Origin: DASPXK01 sp035637315
GTDB taxonomy: Bacteria; Chloroflexota; UBA6077; JACCZL01
NCBI GenBank assembly: GCA_035637315.1
Contig: DASPXK010000297.1
Span: forward strand, 1 to 25,895
Direction of reading: 5' to 3'
Length of the DNA stretch: 25,895 nt
Under the pieces are notes generated by a model. That model did not search any database and had not been told where the DNA came from. It was given only the letters and a program-made list of their open reading frames with translations. Both the position numbers and the translations under genes were made by a program. Within the stretch, counting starts at the first letter, position 1, and each line of letters opens with the position of its first letter. Below, piece by piece: positions 7,783 to 15,662 of this stretch.

Positions 7783-9219
7783 ATGCGGATGTTCATCGCC
7801 GGCGAGCTGTCTGACTCGTCGAGCGGCCAGACCACCGAGATTCGTAATCCCGCGACTGGCGATCTGGTCGACACGATTCCCAAGGCAACGGTCGAAGACA
7901 TGCGGCGGGCCATCGACGCCGCCCAGAATGCGTTCGCCGAATGGGCGGCGCTGCCGGCCGTGGAGCGAGCGGCGCTCATGTTCAAGGCCGCCCAGACGCT
8001 CCGCGAGCACGTTCCCGAGATCGCCGAGCTGCTCACCAGAGAGCAGGGCAAGACCCTGCTCGAATCGCGGATCGAGACTCAGCGACTGGCCGACAACCTC
8101 GATTTCTTCGCGGGTCTGCACGGGGCTTTGCGCGGCCAGCACGTCGAGATCGCCAAGCCCAAGGCGTACGGCATGGTCATCAGGCGCCCGCTCGGGGTGG
8201 TCGGCGCGATCGTGCCATGGAACTTCCCCCTGACGCTGATGGCCAACAAGATCTGCCCGGCCCTGGTCGTCGGCAACACGGTCGTGGTCAAGCCCGCCAG
8301 CACGGCCCCGCTGGCCATCGCCCGCTGTGTCGAGCTGATCAATGCCGTTGGCTTCCCAGCGGGCGTCCTGAACGTGGTCACTGGCCCGGGCGCTGTGGTC
8401 GGCGAGGAGCTGATCGCCAACCCGCTGGTCCGTAAGATCGGCTTCACGGGCGAGACCGAGACCGGCAAGCACGTGATGGCCCAGGCCTCGAAAGAGCTGA
8501 AGCACGTCACCCTGGAGCTGGGCGGCAGCGACCCGATGATCGTCTGCGACGACGCCAACCTCGACGAGGCGGTCAAGGCGGCCGGTGTGGGACGCTTCTT
8601 CAACTGCGGCCAGGCCTGCCTGGCGATCAAGCGCCTCTACCTGTTCGAGGAGATCGCCGACCAGTTCATCGCGGGCCTGAAGCAGAACGCCGAGCAGCGC
8701 TGGCGAGTGGGCAACGGACTGGACAAGGACACCCGCATGGGCCCGCTCCACACCGCCGGGCAGCGCGAAGAGGTCGAGAAGATGGTCCAGGAGGTGCTCG
8801 ACCGCGGCGCGCACGTCGTTAGCGGCGCAAAGCGTCCCGAGGGCGAGCAGTTCGAACGCGGCAACTTCTACCTGCCGACGCTGCTGACCAACGTGCCCGA
8901 GGACGCCGTGATCGCAACCGAGGAGTGCTTCGGGCCGGCCCTGCCGATCTTCCGCGTCGAGGGCCTGGACGAAGCGATCGAGAAGGCGAACAACTCGAAG
9001 TACGGGCTCGGCTCCTCGATCTGGACGACCGACATCAAGACGGCCCATATCGCGGCCGAGCGGCTCGAGGCCGGCTACACCTGGGTCAACTCGCTCCAGA
9101 TCGCCGTCGACGAGCTGCCGTTCGGGGGAACCAAGCAGAGCGGCTTCGGCAAGGAGCACGGGACCGAGGTCCTGGACTACTACACCGAGCAGAAATCGGT
9201 CATGGTGGGAGCGGTCTGA
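7783..9219 (+). CDS. NAD(P)-dependent aldehyde dehydrogenase (succinate-semialdehyde dehydrogenase-like)
   Basis: 478 residues from ATG 7783, which follows GGGAG. The longer upstream frame adds 16 non-homologous residues. ALDH signature features are WNFP with Asn147, GFTGETETGK (220-229) of the cofactor-binding region, the general-base Glu245 in TLELGGSDP, and the catalytic Cys279 in FNCGQACLAIKR. Typical family length. It oxidises an aldehyde to an acid (EC 1.2.1.-). Succinate semialdehyde is the closest guess from overall resemblance to GabD-like members, but substrate cannot be fixed by reading. It is divergent from the kinase gene across 275 nt. In that gap I see a possible TATGAT at 7706-7711 but no convincing -35. 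Confidence 0.88.
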   Translation: MRMFIAGELSDSSSGQTTEIRNPATGDLVDTIPKATVEDMRRAIDAAQNAFAEWAALPAVERAALMFKAAQTLREHVPEIAELLTREQGKTLLESRIETQRLADNLDFFAGLHGALRGQHVEIAKPKAYGMVIRRPLGVVGAIVPWNFPLTLMANKICPALVVGNTVVVKPASTAPLAIARCVELINAVGFPAGVLNVVTGPGAVVGEELIANPLVRKIGFTGETETGKHVMAQASKELKHVTLELGGSDPMIVCDDANLDEAVKAAGVGRFFNCGQACLAIKRLYLFEEIADQFIAGLKQNAEQRWRVGNGLDKDTRMGPLHTAGQREEVEKMVQEVLDRGAHVVSGAKRPEGEQFERGNFYLPTLLTNVPEDAVIATEECFGPALPIFRVEGLDEAIEKANNSKYGLGSSIWTTDIKTAHIAAERLEAGYTWVNSLQIAVDELPFGGTKQSGFGKEHGTEVLDYYTEQKSVMVGAV

Positions 9220-9226
9220 CTCCGCC

Positions 9227-9255
9227 TTGCGCGCCAGGCAGCCGCTTGCTATTAT
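9227..9255 (+). promoter_or_regulatory. Promoter of the rrf2-suf operon
   Basis: TTGCGC (9227-9232), a 17-nt spacer and TATTAT (9250-9255). The -10 is preceded by TGC, so it is also an extended -10 (TGCTATTAT). Transcription would start around 9262, within the palindrome that follows. The leader to the GTG at 9331 is about 70 nt. Confidence 0.65.
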
Positions 9256-9274
9256 TCCTACCGAAAAGGTAGGA
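9256..9274 (+). promoter_or_regulatory. Palindromic operator TCCTACC-N5-GGTAGGA
   Basis: Perfect 7-bp arms (9256-9262 and 9268-9274) flank GAAAA. The site begins at the base after the -10 box and covers the predicted transcription start, an ideal position for repression. Since the first gene downstream is an Rrf2 protein with Fe-S ligand cysteines, this is most likely its own operator (autoregulation plus control of the suf genes). The palindrome is directly visible. The binding protein is inferred. Confidence 0.65.
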
Positions 9275-9330
9275 TTTTCGTGGCCTGGTTTGCGCCGGGC
9301 GATGAACAGCACGGAAGGTGAGGGCCCAGC

Positions 9331-9827
9331 GTGAAGGTCTCGACCAGAGCTCACTACGGGTTGCGGGCGATGACGGAGCTCGCGCGTGCGCACGGCCGGG
9401 GCTTGCTGTCGCTGGCCGAGATCGCGCGGGCGGAGATGCTGCCGCTGGCCTACCTCGAACAGTTGGTCGGCGAGCTGCGGCGAGCCGGGCTGGTCGAGGG
9501 TGTCCGCGGCCTGCATGGTGGCTACCGCCTCACCCGCTCCCCGCAGGCGATCACGGTCGGCGAGATCTACCGCGTCCTCGAGGGTGAGATCGCGCCCGTC
9601 GAGTGCACGGCGGAGGACTATCTGCCCCGCTCGTGCGCCCGCGAGGAGGTCTGCCTCTCCAGATCGGTCTGGGCGCGGGTGAAGGACAGCATCGCCGCGG
9701 TGCTCGATTCGACCACTCTGGACGACCTGTGCCGGAGCGATCCGGCCTACGCTCCAGCCCCGCTGATCTCGATCGAAACGCTGACCGGCTCGCAGGCCGG
9801 TTCACGGGAAGGGTGCTTTACGGCCCG

Positions 9828-9831
<4 letters not shown>
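9331..9831 (+). CDS. Rrf2-family Fe-S-sensing transcriptional regulator (IscR/SufR-like)
   Basis: 166 residues starting at GTG behind GGAAGGTGAGGG. The N-terminal winged helix-turn-helix is typical of Rrf2 (KVSTRAHYGLRAM, SLAEIARAEMLPLAYLEQLV, GLHGGYRLTRSP). Three cysteines follow the wing: Cys92, Cys102 and Cys108. The spacing C-x9-C-x5-C is a little wider than the C-x5-C-x5-C of E. coli IscR, but the region fits an Fe-S cluster site. The protein probably reads cellular Fe-S status and controls the suf operon through the palindrome upstream. Its TGA overlaps the ATG of sufC by 4 bp (ATGA), so the regulator is translationally coupled to its targets. Residues 140-166 are an extra, poorly conserved tail. 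Confidence 0.88.
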
Positions 9832-10592
<761 letters not shown>

Positions 10593-10613
10593 GCCGACTA
10601 GGAGGGCTCGGAC

Positions 10614-12020
10614 ATGGCAGTCAAAGCACAGGACCTGCGCGGGCCGACCGACTACAAGTACGGCTTCCACGACGTCGAGGACTACAAGTACAAGTCCGGG
10701 CGAGGCCTGACCGCGCAGCAGGTCGAGGAGATCTCGCGGATGAAGGGCGAGCCAGACTGGATGCGCCAGTTCAGGCTGCGGGCCCATCAGATCTTCATGC
10801 GCAAGCCAATGCCCACCTGGGGAGCCGACCTGTCCGGGATCGACTTCGACAACATCCACTACTACGTGAAGCCGTCGGAGAAGACCGAGAAGAGCTGGGA
10901 CGACGTCCCGCCGTACATCAAGGACACCTTCGACAAGCTCGGGATCCCGGAGGCGGAGCGCAAGTTCCTGGCTGGCGTCTCGGCTCAGTACGAGTCCGAG
11001 GTCGTCTACCACAACCTCCGTGAGGACCTCGAGAAGCAGGGCGTGATCTTCCGCGACATGGACTCCGGCCTGCGCGAGTATCCTGACATCGTCAAGGAGT
11101 ACTTCGGCACGATCATCCCGCCGGGGGACAACAAGTTCGCGGCCCTGAACAGCGCGGTGTGGAGCGGCGGGAGCTTCATCTACGTCCCGCCGGGGGTCCA
11201 CGTCGAGATCCCGCTCCAGGCCTATTTCCGGATCAATACGGAGAACATGGGCCAGTTCGAGCGAACTCTGATCATCGCCGACGAGGGCTCCTCGGTCCAC
11301 TACATCGAGGGCTGCACGGCGCCGGTCTACAGCAGTGACTCACTGCACTCGGCCGTCGTCGAGCTGGTCGCCAAGCGCGGCGCTCACCTGCGCTACACCA
11401 CCATCCAGAACTGGTCGAACAACGTCTACAACCTGGTCACCAAGCGCGCCGTGGCGTACGAGAACGCGGTCGTCGAGTGGATCGACGGCAACCTCGGCTC
11501 GAAGGTCACGATGAAGTACCCCGGCATCTACCTGATGGGCGAGGGCGCCAAGGGCGAGGTGATCTCGGTCGCCTTCGCCAGCGCCGGGCAGCACCAGGAC
11601 GCCGGGGCAAAGATCATCCACGTCGCCCCCAACACCACTTCGACGATCACCTCGAAATCGATCAGCAAGGGCGGCGGGCGGACCAGCTATCGCGGCCTCC
11701 TCAAGGTCTACAAGGGCGCCGAAAACGTCAAGTCGTTCGTTCGCTGCGACGCCCTGATGCTGGATGAGATCTCCCGCTCTGACACCTACCCGTCGATCGA
11801 GATCGACGAGGACCAGGTCAGCATCGAGCACGAGGCCTCGGTCAGCAAGATCAGCGACGAGCAGCTCTTCTACCTGCAGAGCCGCGGTCTCAACGAGGCC
11901 GAGGCCAAGACCATGATCGTCAACGGCTTCTTCGAGGCGTTCACCAAGGAGCTGCCGATGGAGTACGCGGTCGAGCTGAACCGGCTGCTTCAGCTCCAGA
12001 TGGAGGGAGCGATCGGCTAG
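10614..12020 (+). CDS. sufB: SufB, Fe-S cluster scaffold subunit
   Basis: 468 residues, the usual SufB length, with AGGAGG upstream of ATG. Conserved segments include SGGSFIYVPPGVHVEIPLQ (184-202), YIEGCTAP with Cys234 (counterpart of E. coli Cys254), SFVRCDALM with Cys378 (counterpart of the sulfur-accepting E. coli Cys405), and IEHEAS (404-409). The C-terminus (EQLFYLQSRGL, MIVNGFFEAF) contains the SufC-interacting helices. SufB receives sulfur from SufS (via SufU) and assembles clusters with SufC and SufD. It lies 21 nt downstream of sufC. A hairpin separates it from sufD. Confidence 0.96.
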   Translation: MAVKAQDLRGPTDYKYGFHDVEDYKYKSGRGLTAQQVEEISRMKGEPDWMRQFRLRAHQIFMRKPMPTWGADLSGIDFDNIHYYVKPSEKTEKSWDDVPPYIKDTFDKLGIPEAERKFLAGVSAQYESEVVYHNLREDLEKQGVIFRDMDSGLREYPDIVKEYFGTIIPPGDNKFAALNSAVWSGGSFIYVPPGVHVEIPLQAYFRINTENMGQFERTLIIADEGSSVHYIEGCTAPVYSSDSLHSAVVELVAKRGAHLRYTTIQNWSNNVYNLVTKRAVAYENAVVEWIDGNLGSKVTMKYPGIYLMGEGAKGEVISVAFASAGQHQDAGAKIIHVAPNTTSTITSKSISKGGGRTSYRGLLKVYKGAENVKSFVRCDALMLDEISRSDTYPSIEIDEDQVSIEHEASVSKISDEQLFYLQSRGLNEAEAKTMIVNGFFEAFTKELPMEYAVELNRLLQLQMEGAIG

Positions 12021-12055
12021 CCCGAATCGCAGGCCATCCAGACAGACGCCAACAG

Positions 12056-12085
12056 GGGCCCGGCCCGGGCGGTTCGGGCGGGCCC
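12056..12085 (+). promoter_or_regulatory. GC-rich hairpin between sufB and sufD
   Basis: GGGCCCGGCCCG (12056-12067) pairs with CGGGCGGGCCC (12075-12085) around a 7-nt loop, with one bulged base. Only TTT follows, so termination would be weak. It may be a partial terminator or an mRNA-stability element that lowers sufD and downstream expression relative to sufC-sufB. The stem is visible, the role is inferred. Confidence 0.5.
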
Positions 12086-12116
12086 TTTGCTCTGTAGCCA
12101 ACGAGAAGGTTGATCA

Positions 12117-13496
12117 GTGACACCAGCGAAAGTGCTGAGAGGCGGACCGACGCTTGAGGCGCCCGTCACCGATGGGGTGGAGAGGCTCTCGCGCCAGCAG
12201 GCCGAGCCGGCCTGGTTGACCGAGCGGCGCATGGCCGCCTGGGCACGGGCGCGTGAGCTGCCGATCCCGACCACCAAAGACGAGGGCTGGCGGCGGACCG
12301 ATCTGAGCGGCCTGCAGCTCGAGCGGCTCATTGAGTGGGCGCCCACCGAGCGCCCCTCCGCCGACGGCGTCGCCATCGACTCTGTGGCAGGCGCACAGCT
12401 CGCCGGCCGGCTGCGCCTGATCGACGGACGGGCAGTCGAGCGACGACTGGATCCAGAGCTGGAGCGGCGGGGCGTCGTGCTGATGCCCCTCGAGCAGGCG
12501 GTCCGCGACCGCCCGGAGCTGGTCGAGCCGCATCTCGGACGCAGCGTGCGCGGCGAGGATAGCAAGTTCGTCTCGCTCGCCGACGCGCTCTGGACGAACG
12601 GGGTATTCCTCTACGTCCCGCGCGGCGTCGGGATCGAGCTGCCGATCGTGGGCCAGTACGGAATGGCCAGCGGAGCGGCGTGCTTCTTCCGAACCCTCGT
12701 CGTCCTCGAACAGGGCGCGGAGGCGACCTACGTCGACGACCAAGGCTCGGAGGCGGCTGCCGGCGAGGCGCTCGCCAGCGGCGTGGTCGAGATCTACGCT
12801 GGCCAGGCCTCGCGGCTGCGTTACGCCACGCTCCAGCACTGGAACACGCAGACCTGGCACTTCAGCCGCTCGCGCGCGCTGAGCGAGCGGGACTCACGGG
12901 TCGACTGGCTGGTGGTGGCGATCGGCGGCCGGCTCCATCGCGCCGAGATCGAGTCGGCGCTGGAGGGTCAGGGCTCGGAGACCGAGCTGATCGGACTGAT
13001 CTTCGGCGATGGGCGGCAGCAGTTCGACCATCAGACGTTGCAGGACCACCTCGGCAACGATACCCGCAGCAACCTGAATTTCAAGGCCGCCCTCGGGGAT
13101 CGCTCGAGCTCCAACTACACCGGCCTGATCCGGGTCGAGAAGACGGCCCTGCGGACCGACTCGAATCTAGAGAACCGCAACTTGCTGCTCAGCGACCACT
13201 CCAGGGCCGAATCCGACCCACGCCTGGAGATCCTGAACAGCGACGTGATCCGCTGCGCCCACGGTGCCACGGTCGGGCCGCTCGACCCGGAGGTGATCTA
13301 CTACATCCAGAGCCGCGGCCTGCCGCGCGACGAGGCCCAGCGGCTGGTGGTCGAGGCCTTCTTCCAGCCGGTCCTGGACAAGATTCCGGTCAAGACGATT
13401 CAGGCCAGCGTCTGGCGCGGCATCCAGCGCAAGCTGGGTCGCGAAGTGCGCGCCGACGCGCTCCCGCGGGGGGTGGATGCGTGGCGAGCTGGATAA
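12117..13496 (+). CDS. sufD: SufD, second scaffold subunit
   Basis: 459 residues from GTG 12117, with GAGAAGG 7 nt upstream. Homologous to SufB in its C-terminal half. Typical motifs are EGWRRTDLSGL (56-66), FLYVPRGVGIELP (164-176), RSNLNFKAAL and ILNSDVIRCAHGATVGPLD (372-390). His382 in CAHGATVG corresponds to the SufD histidine (His360 in E. coli) that lies at the SufB-SufD interface and takes part in cluster assembly. Cys380 sits two residues before it. SQVFYL-like and LVVEAFF helices close the protein. It is a cytosolic partner of SufB and SufC. Its end overlaps the next gene by 16 nt. Confidence 0.95.
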   Translation: MTPAKVLRGGPTLEAPVTDGVERLSRQQAEPAWLTERRMAAWARARELPIPTTKDEGWRRTDLSGLQLERLIEWAPTERPSADGVAIDSVAGAQLAGRLRLIDGRAVERRLDPELERRGVVLMPLEQAVRDRPELVEPHLGRSVRGEDSKFVSLADALWTNGVFLYVPRGVGIELPIVGQYGMASGAACFFRTLVVLEQGAEATYVDDQGSEAAAGEALASGVVEIYAGQASRLRYATLQHWNTQTWHFSRSRALSERDSRVDWLVVAIGGRLHRAEIESALEGQGSETELIGLIFGDGRQQFDHQTLQDHLGNDTRSNLNFKAALGDRSSSNYTGLIRVEKTALRTDSNLENRNLLLSDHSRAESDPRLEILNSDVIRCAHGATVGPLDPEVIYYIQSRGLPRDEAQRLVVEAFFQPVLDKIPVKTIQASVWRGIQRKLGREVRADALPRGVDAWRAG

Positions 13497-13795
13497 CCGC
13501 GGCCGGCGAGGGCGAGCTCGGGCCGGGCCAGGTTAAGGTGGTCGAGGCCGGCGAGAAGCGGCTGGCCCTCTGCAACGTGGACGGCGAGTATTACTGCATC
13601 GACGACGTCTGTACCCACGACGGCGGCTCGCTGGACCAGGGCGAGGTGTTTGGCGACGAGATCGAGTGCCCGCGCCATGGAGCTCGGTTCGACGTCAAGA
13701 CCGGTCGCGCCCTGATCCTGCCAGCCGTCCTGCCCGTCGAAACATACGAGACCCGCGTCCAGGGCGGACAGGTCCAGGTCCAGGTCGATGAGTGA
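13481..13795 (+). CDS. Rieske-type [2Fe-2S] ferredoxin of the suf operon
   Basis: 104 residues. GTG 13481 lies inside the end of sufD and has a G-rich Shine-Dalgarno (GGGGGGTGGA). The cluster ligands are CTH (Cys44, His46) and CPRH (Cys63, His66), which define a Rieske/NirD-type [2Fe-2S] domain. There is no signal peptide, so it acts in the cytosol. Related proteins are often called the ferredoxin subunit of non-haem oxygenases, but no oxygenase is present here. Position between sufD and sufS suggests that it supplies electrons for, or receives clusters from, the SUF machinery. That role is inferred. The stop overlaps the sufS start by 8 nt. Confidence 0.92.
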   Translation: MASWITAAGEGELGPGQVKVVEAGEKRLALCNVDGEYYCIDDVCTHDGGSLDQGEVFGDEIECPRHGARFDVKTGRALILPAVLPVETYETRVQGGQVQVQVDE

Positions 13796-15140
13796 GAACC
13801 TAACCCCCCAGCCCCCTTCCCTAAAGGGAAGGGAGGGCAGCACCTTCCCCCTTCCCTTTAGGGAGGGCGGTCAGGGGGATAGATCTATTCCCCTCGACGT
13901 CGAAGCGATCAGGCGGGACTTTCCGATCCTGGAGCGGCAGGTCCACGGCAAGCCGCTGGTCTACCTGGACAACGCGGCCACGTCGCAGAAACCGCACCAG
14001 GTGATCCAGGCGCTAGTCGACTACTACCAGGGCTACAACGCCAACATCCACCGCGGGGTCCACGCCCTGGCGGAGGAGGCGACCGAGGCGTATGAAGGGG
14101 TGCGTCGCAAAACGGCCCGCTTCATCGGCGCCGACGGGCCGCAGGAGGTCCTGTTCACCCGCAATACGACCGAGGCGATCAACCTGATCGCCTACACCTG
14201 GGCGCGGGACACCGTCGCCGAGGGCGACGAGATCGTCATCACCACCATGGAGCATCACTCCAACATCGTGCCCTGGCAGTGGGTGGCCCAGCAGCGCGGG
14301 GCGCGCCTCAAGTACGCCGAATTTGGTCCCGATGGGACGCTCGACCTGGACCAGGTCGCGCGCTTGATCACACCCCGCACCAAGCTGGTGTCGATGGTCC
14401 ACATGTCCAACGTCCTCGGGACGATCAACCCGGTCGCCGAGGTGGCCAGGCTGGCCCACGCTCAGGGGGCTCTGATGCTGGTGGATGGCGCTCAGAGCGT
14501 GCCCCACCTGCCGGTCGACGTGGGCGCCATCGAGTGCGACTTTCTGGCCTTCTCGGCGCACAAGATGATGGGCCCGACCGGGGTCGGCGTGCTCTGGGGC
14601 CGCCGGGCGCTGCTCGAGGGCATGCGGCCGTTCCTGGGCGGCGGCGAGATGATCGAACAGGTCGGGCGGGACAGCTCGACCTACAACGTGCTGCCCTGGA
14701 AGTATGAGGCCGGAACGCCCAACATCGCCGACGTGGTCGCCTTCGGCGCGGCGCTCGACTATCTCGCGACGCTGGGCATGGAGCGCGTTCGGGCCCACGA
14801 GATCGAGCTGGTCGACTACGCGCTCGAGCAAGTCGGCAGCATCCCCGGCGTACAGATTTACGGCCCGCCCCAGGCCGAGCGACGAGGCGGCGTGGTGTCG
14901 TTCGGACTCGACGACATCCACCCACACGACATTGGCCAGGTCGTCGACTACCAGGGCGTCGCGATCCGGGCCGGCCACCACTGCTGCCAGGTGCTGATGA
15001 AGGCGCTGGGCATCAGCGGCACGGCGCGAGCCAGCTTCTACGTTTACAACACACCGCGTGAGGTCGACGTCCTGGTCCGCGCGCTGATCGGCGCCAAAGA
15101 GATGTTTTCAGGCAAGGCGAACGGCAGTGTCGCTAGATGA
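13788..15140 (+). CDS. sufS: SufS, type II cysteine desulfurase
   Basis: 450 residues, about 30 more than usual. The PLP lysine is Lys259 (AFSAHKMMGPTG). The ring-stacking histidine lies in TTMEHHSNIVPW (His156). The catalytic cysteine is Cys399 in RAGHHCCQVLM, and a second Cys400 follows it directly, where most SufS proteins have Ala. The protein takes sulfur from cysteine and passes it to SufU. Residues 4-31 are encoded by a palindromic interspersed repeat, and the conserved part begins at about residue 36 (LDVEAIRRDFPIL). ATG 13788 is the only canonical start in frame before that point. The gene overlaps the ferredoxin gene by 8 nt and sufU by 14 nt. Confidence 0.95.
   Translation: MSENLTPQPPSLKGREGSTFPLPFREGGQGDRSIPLDVEAIRRDFPILERQVHGKPLVYLDNAATSQKPHQVIQALVDYYQGYNANIHRGVHALAEEATEAYEGVRRKTARFIGADGPQEVLFTRNTTEAINLIAYTWARDTVAEGDEIVITTMEHHSNIVPWQWVAQQRGARLKYAEFGPDGTLDLDQVARLITPRTKLVSMVHMSNVLGTINPVAEVARLAHAQGALMLVDGAQSVPHLPVDVGAIECDFLAFSAHKMMGPTGVGVLWGRRALLEGMRPFLGGGEMIEQVGRDSSTYNVLPWKYEAGTPNIADVVAFGAALDYLATLGMERVRAHEIELVDYALEQVGSIPGVQIYGPPQAERRGGVVSFGLDDIHPHDIGQVVDYQGVAIRAGHHCCQVLMKALGISGTARASFYVYNTPREVDVLVRALIGAKEMFSGKANGSVAR
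13801..13878. repeat. Palindromic interspersed repeat inside the 5' end of sufS
   Basis: The core CCCTTCCCT-AA-AGGGAAGGG (13814-13833) is a perfect 9-bp hairpin. A second, inverted, slightly diverged copy of the CCCCCTTCCCT block lies at 13847-13866. Runs of C at the left end face runs of G at the right end, so the whole 78-bp block can fold as one large hairpin. The translated form (LTPQPPSLKGREG, then PLPFREGGQG) has the look of a dispersed repeat peptide rather than of SufS. Confidence 0.8.
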
Positions 15141-15591
15141 CCTTTATAAAGAGACGATCCTCGACCACTACCAGGAGCCGCGCAATCGTGGCCAGCTGGT
15201 CGATCCCGATGTCGCAACCCGCGGCCATAACCCACTCTGCGGCGACGAGGTCCAGCTCCAGGTCCAGCTAGCCGACGACGCGATCCGCGACATTGCCTTC
15301 GGCGGCCGCGGCTGCTCGATAAGCCAGGCCTCGGCCTCGATGATGACCGAGAGCGTCAAGGGCGAGCCGCTGGCTGAGGTCGACCGGTTGATGGCGGCGT
15401 TCAAGGAGATGATGGTCGGCAGCGGCTCGACCGATGGTCTGGACGGCCACGAGGACCTCGAGGCGCTCCAGGGCGTCAAGCGGTTTCCGGTTCGGGTCAA
15501 GTGCGCCCTGCTTCCCTGGACCGCGCTGGCCGAGGCGCTCGAGATCTGGCGAAGGGCGGCCAGGGCCTCGTTGGATCACAAGGAGTCGTAG
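15127..15591 (+). CDS. sufU: SufU, zinc-dependent sulfur-transfer partner of SufS
   Basis: 154 residues from GTG 15127, overlapping sufS by 14 nt. The metal ligands are Cys38 and Asp40 (NPLCGDE), Cys63 (GRGCSISQAS) and Cys126 (RVKCALLPW). They match Cys41, Asp43, Cys66 and Cys128 of B. subtilis SufU. The GRGC segment with the following insertion separates SufU from IscU. SufU takes the persulfide from SufS by exchanging a zinc ligand and delivers it to SufB. It is the last gene of the operon. Its TAG stop is the first base triplet of a long palindrome. Confidence 0.95.
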   Translation: MSLDDLYKETILDHYQEPRNRGQLVDPDVATRGHNPLCGDEVQLQVQLADDAIRDIAFGGRGCSISQASASMMTESVKGEPLAEVDRLMAAFKEMMVGSGSTDGLDGHEDLEALQGVKRFPVRVKCALLPWTALAEALEIWRRAARASLDHKES

Positions 15592-15641
15592 CGCGGGGGC
15601 TTGTCCCCCGCTTCGAGCGGCGGGGGACAAGCCCCGCGCTA
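15589..15641. repeat. Long palindrome starting at the sufU stop codon
   Basis: A 23-nt left arm (15589-15611, beginning TAGCGCGGGGG) pairs with a 22-nt right arm (15620-15641, ending CCCCGCGCTA). There is one bulged base and a loop of about 8 nt. The stem is far longer than a normal terminator and has no T-run. The sequence is of the kind seen as interspersed repeats (GCGGGGCTTGTCCCCGC core). It probably also protects or ends the suf transcript. Confidence 0.85.
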
Positions 15642-15662
15642 CCGGACCGGCGGCACCGACCG

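Noticed and set aside
9302..9334. Ten-codon leader peptide before rrf2, whose TGA overlaps the GTG start
   Set aside because: No ribosome binding site of its own, and a product with no regulatory codon run. The overlap can arise by chance in GTGA.
12680..13795. A 371-codon open frame across sufD and the Rieske gene
   Set aside because: Only its last 104 codons are protein-like. The earlier part is an Arg/Pro-rich shadow of sufD.
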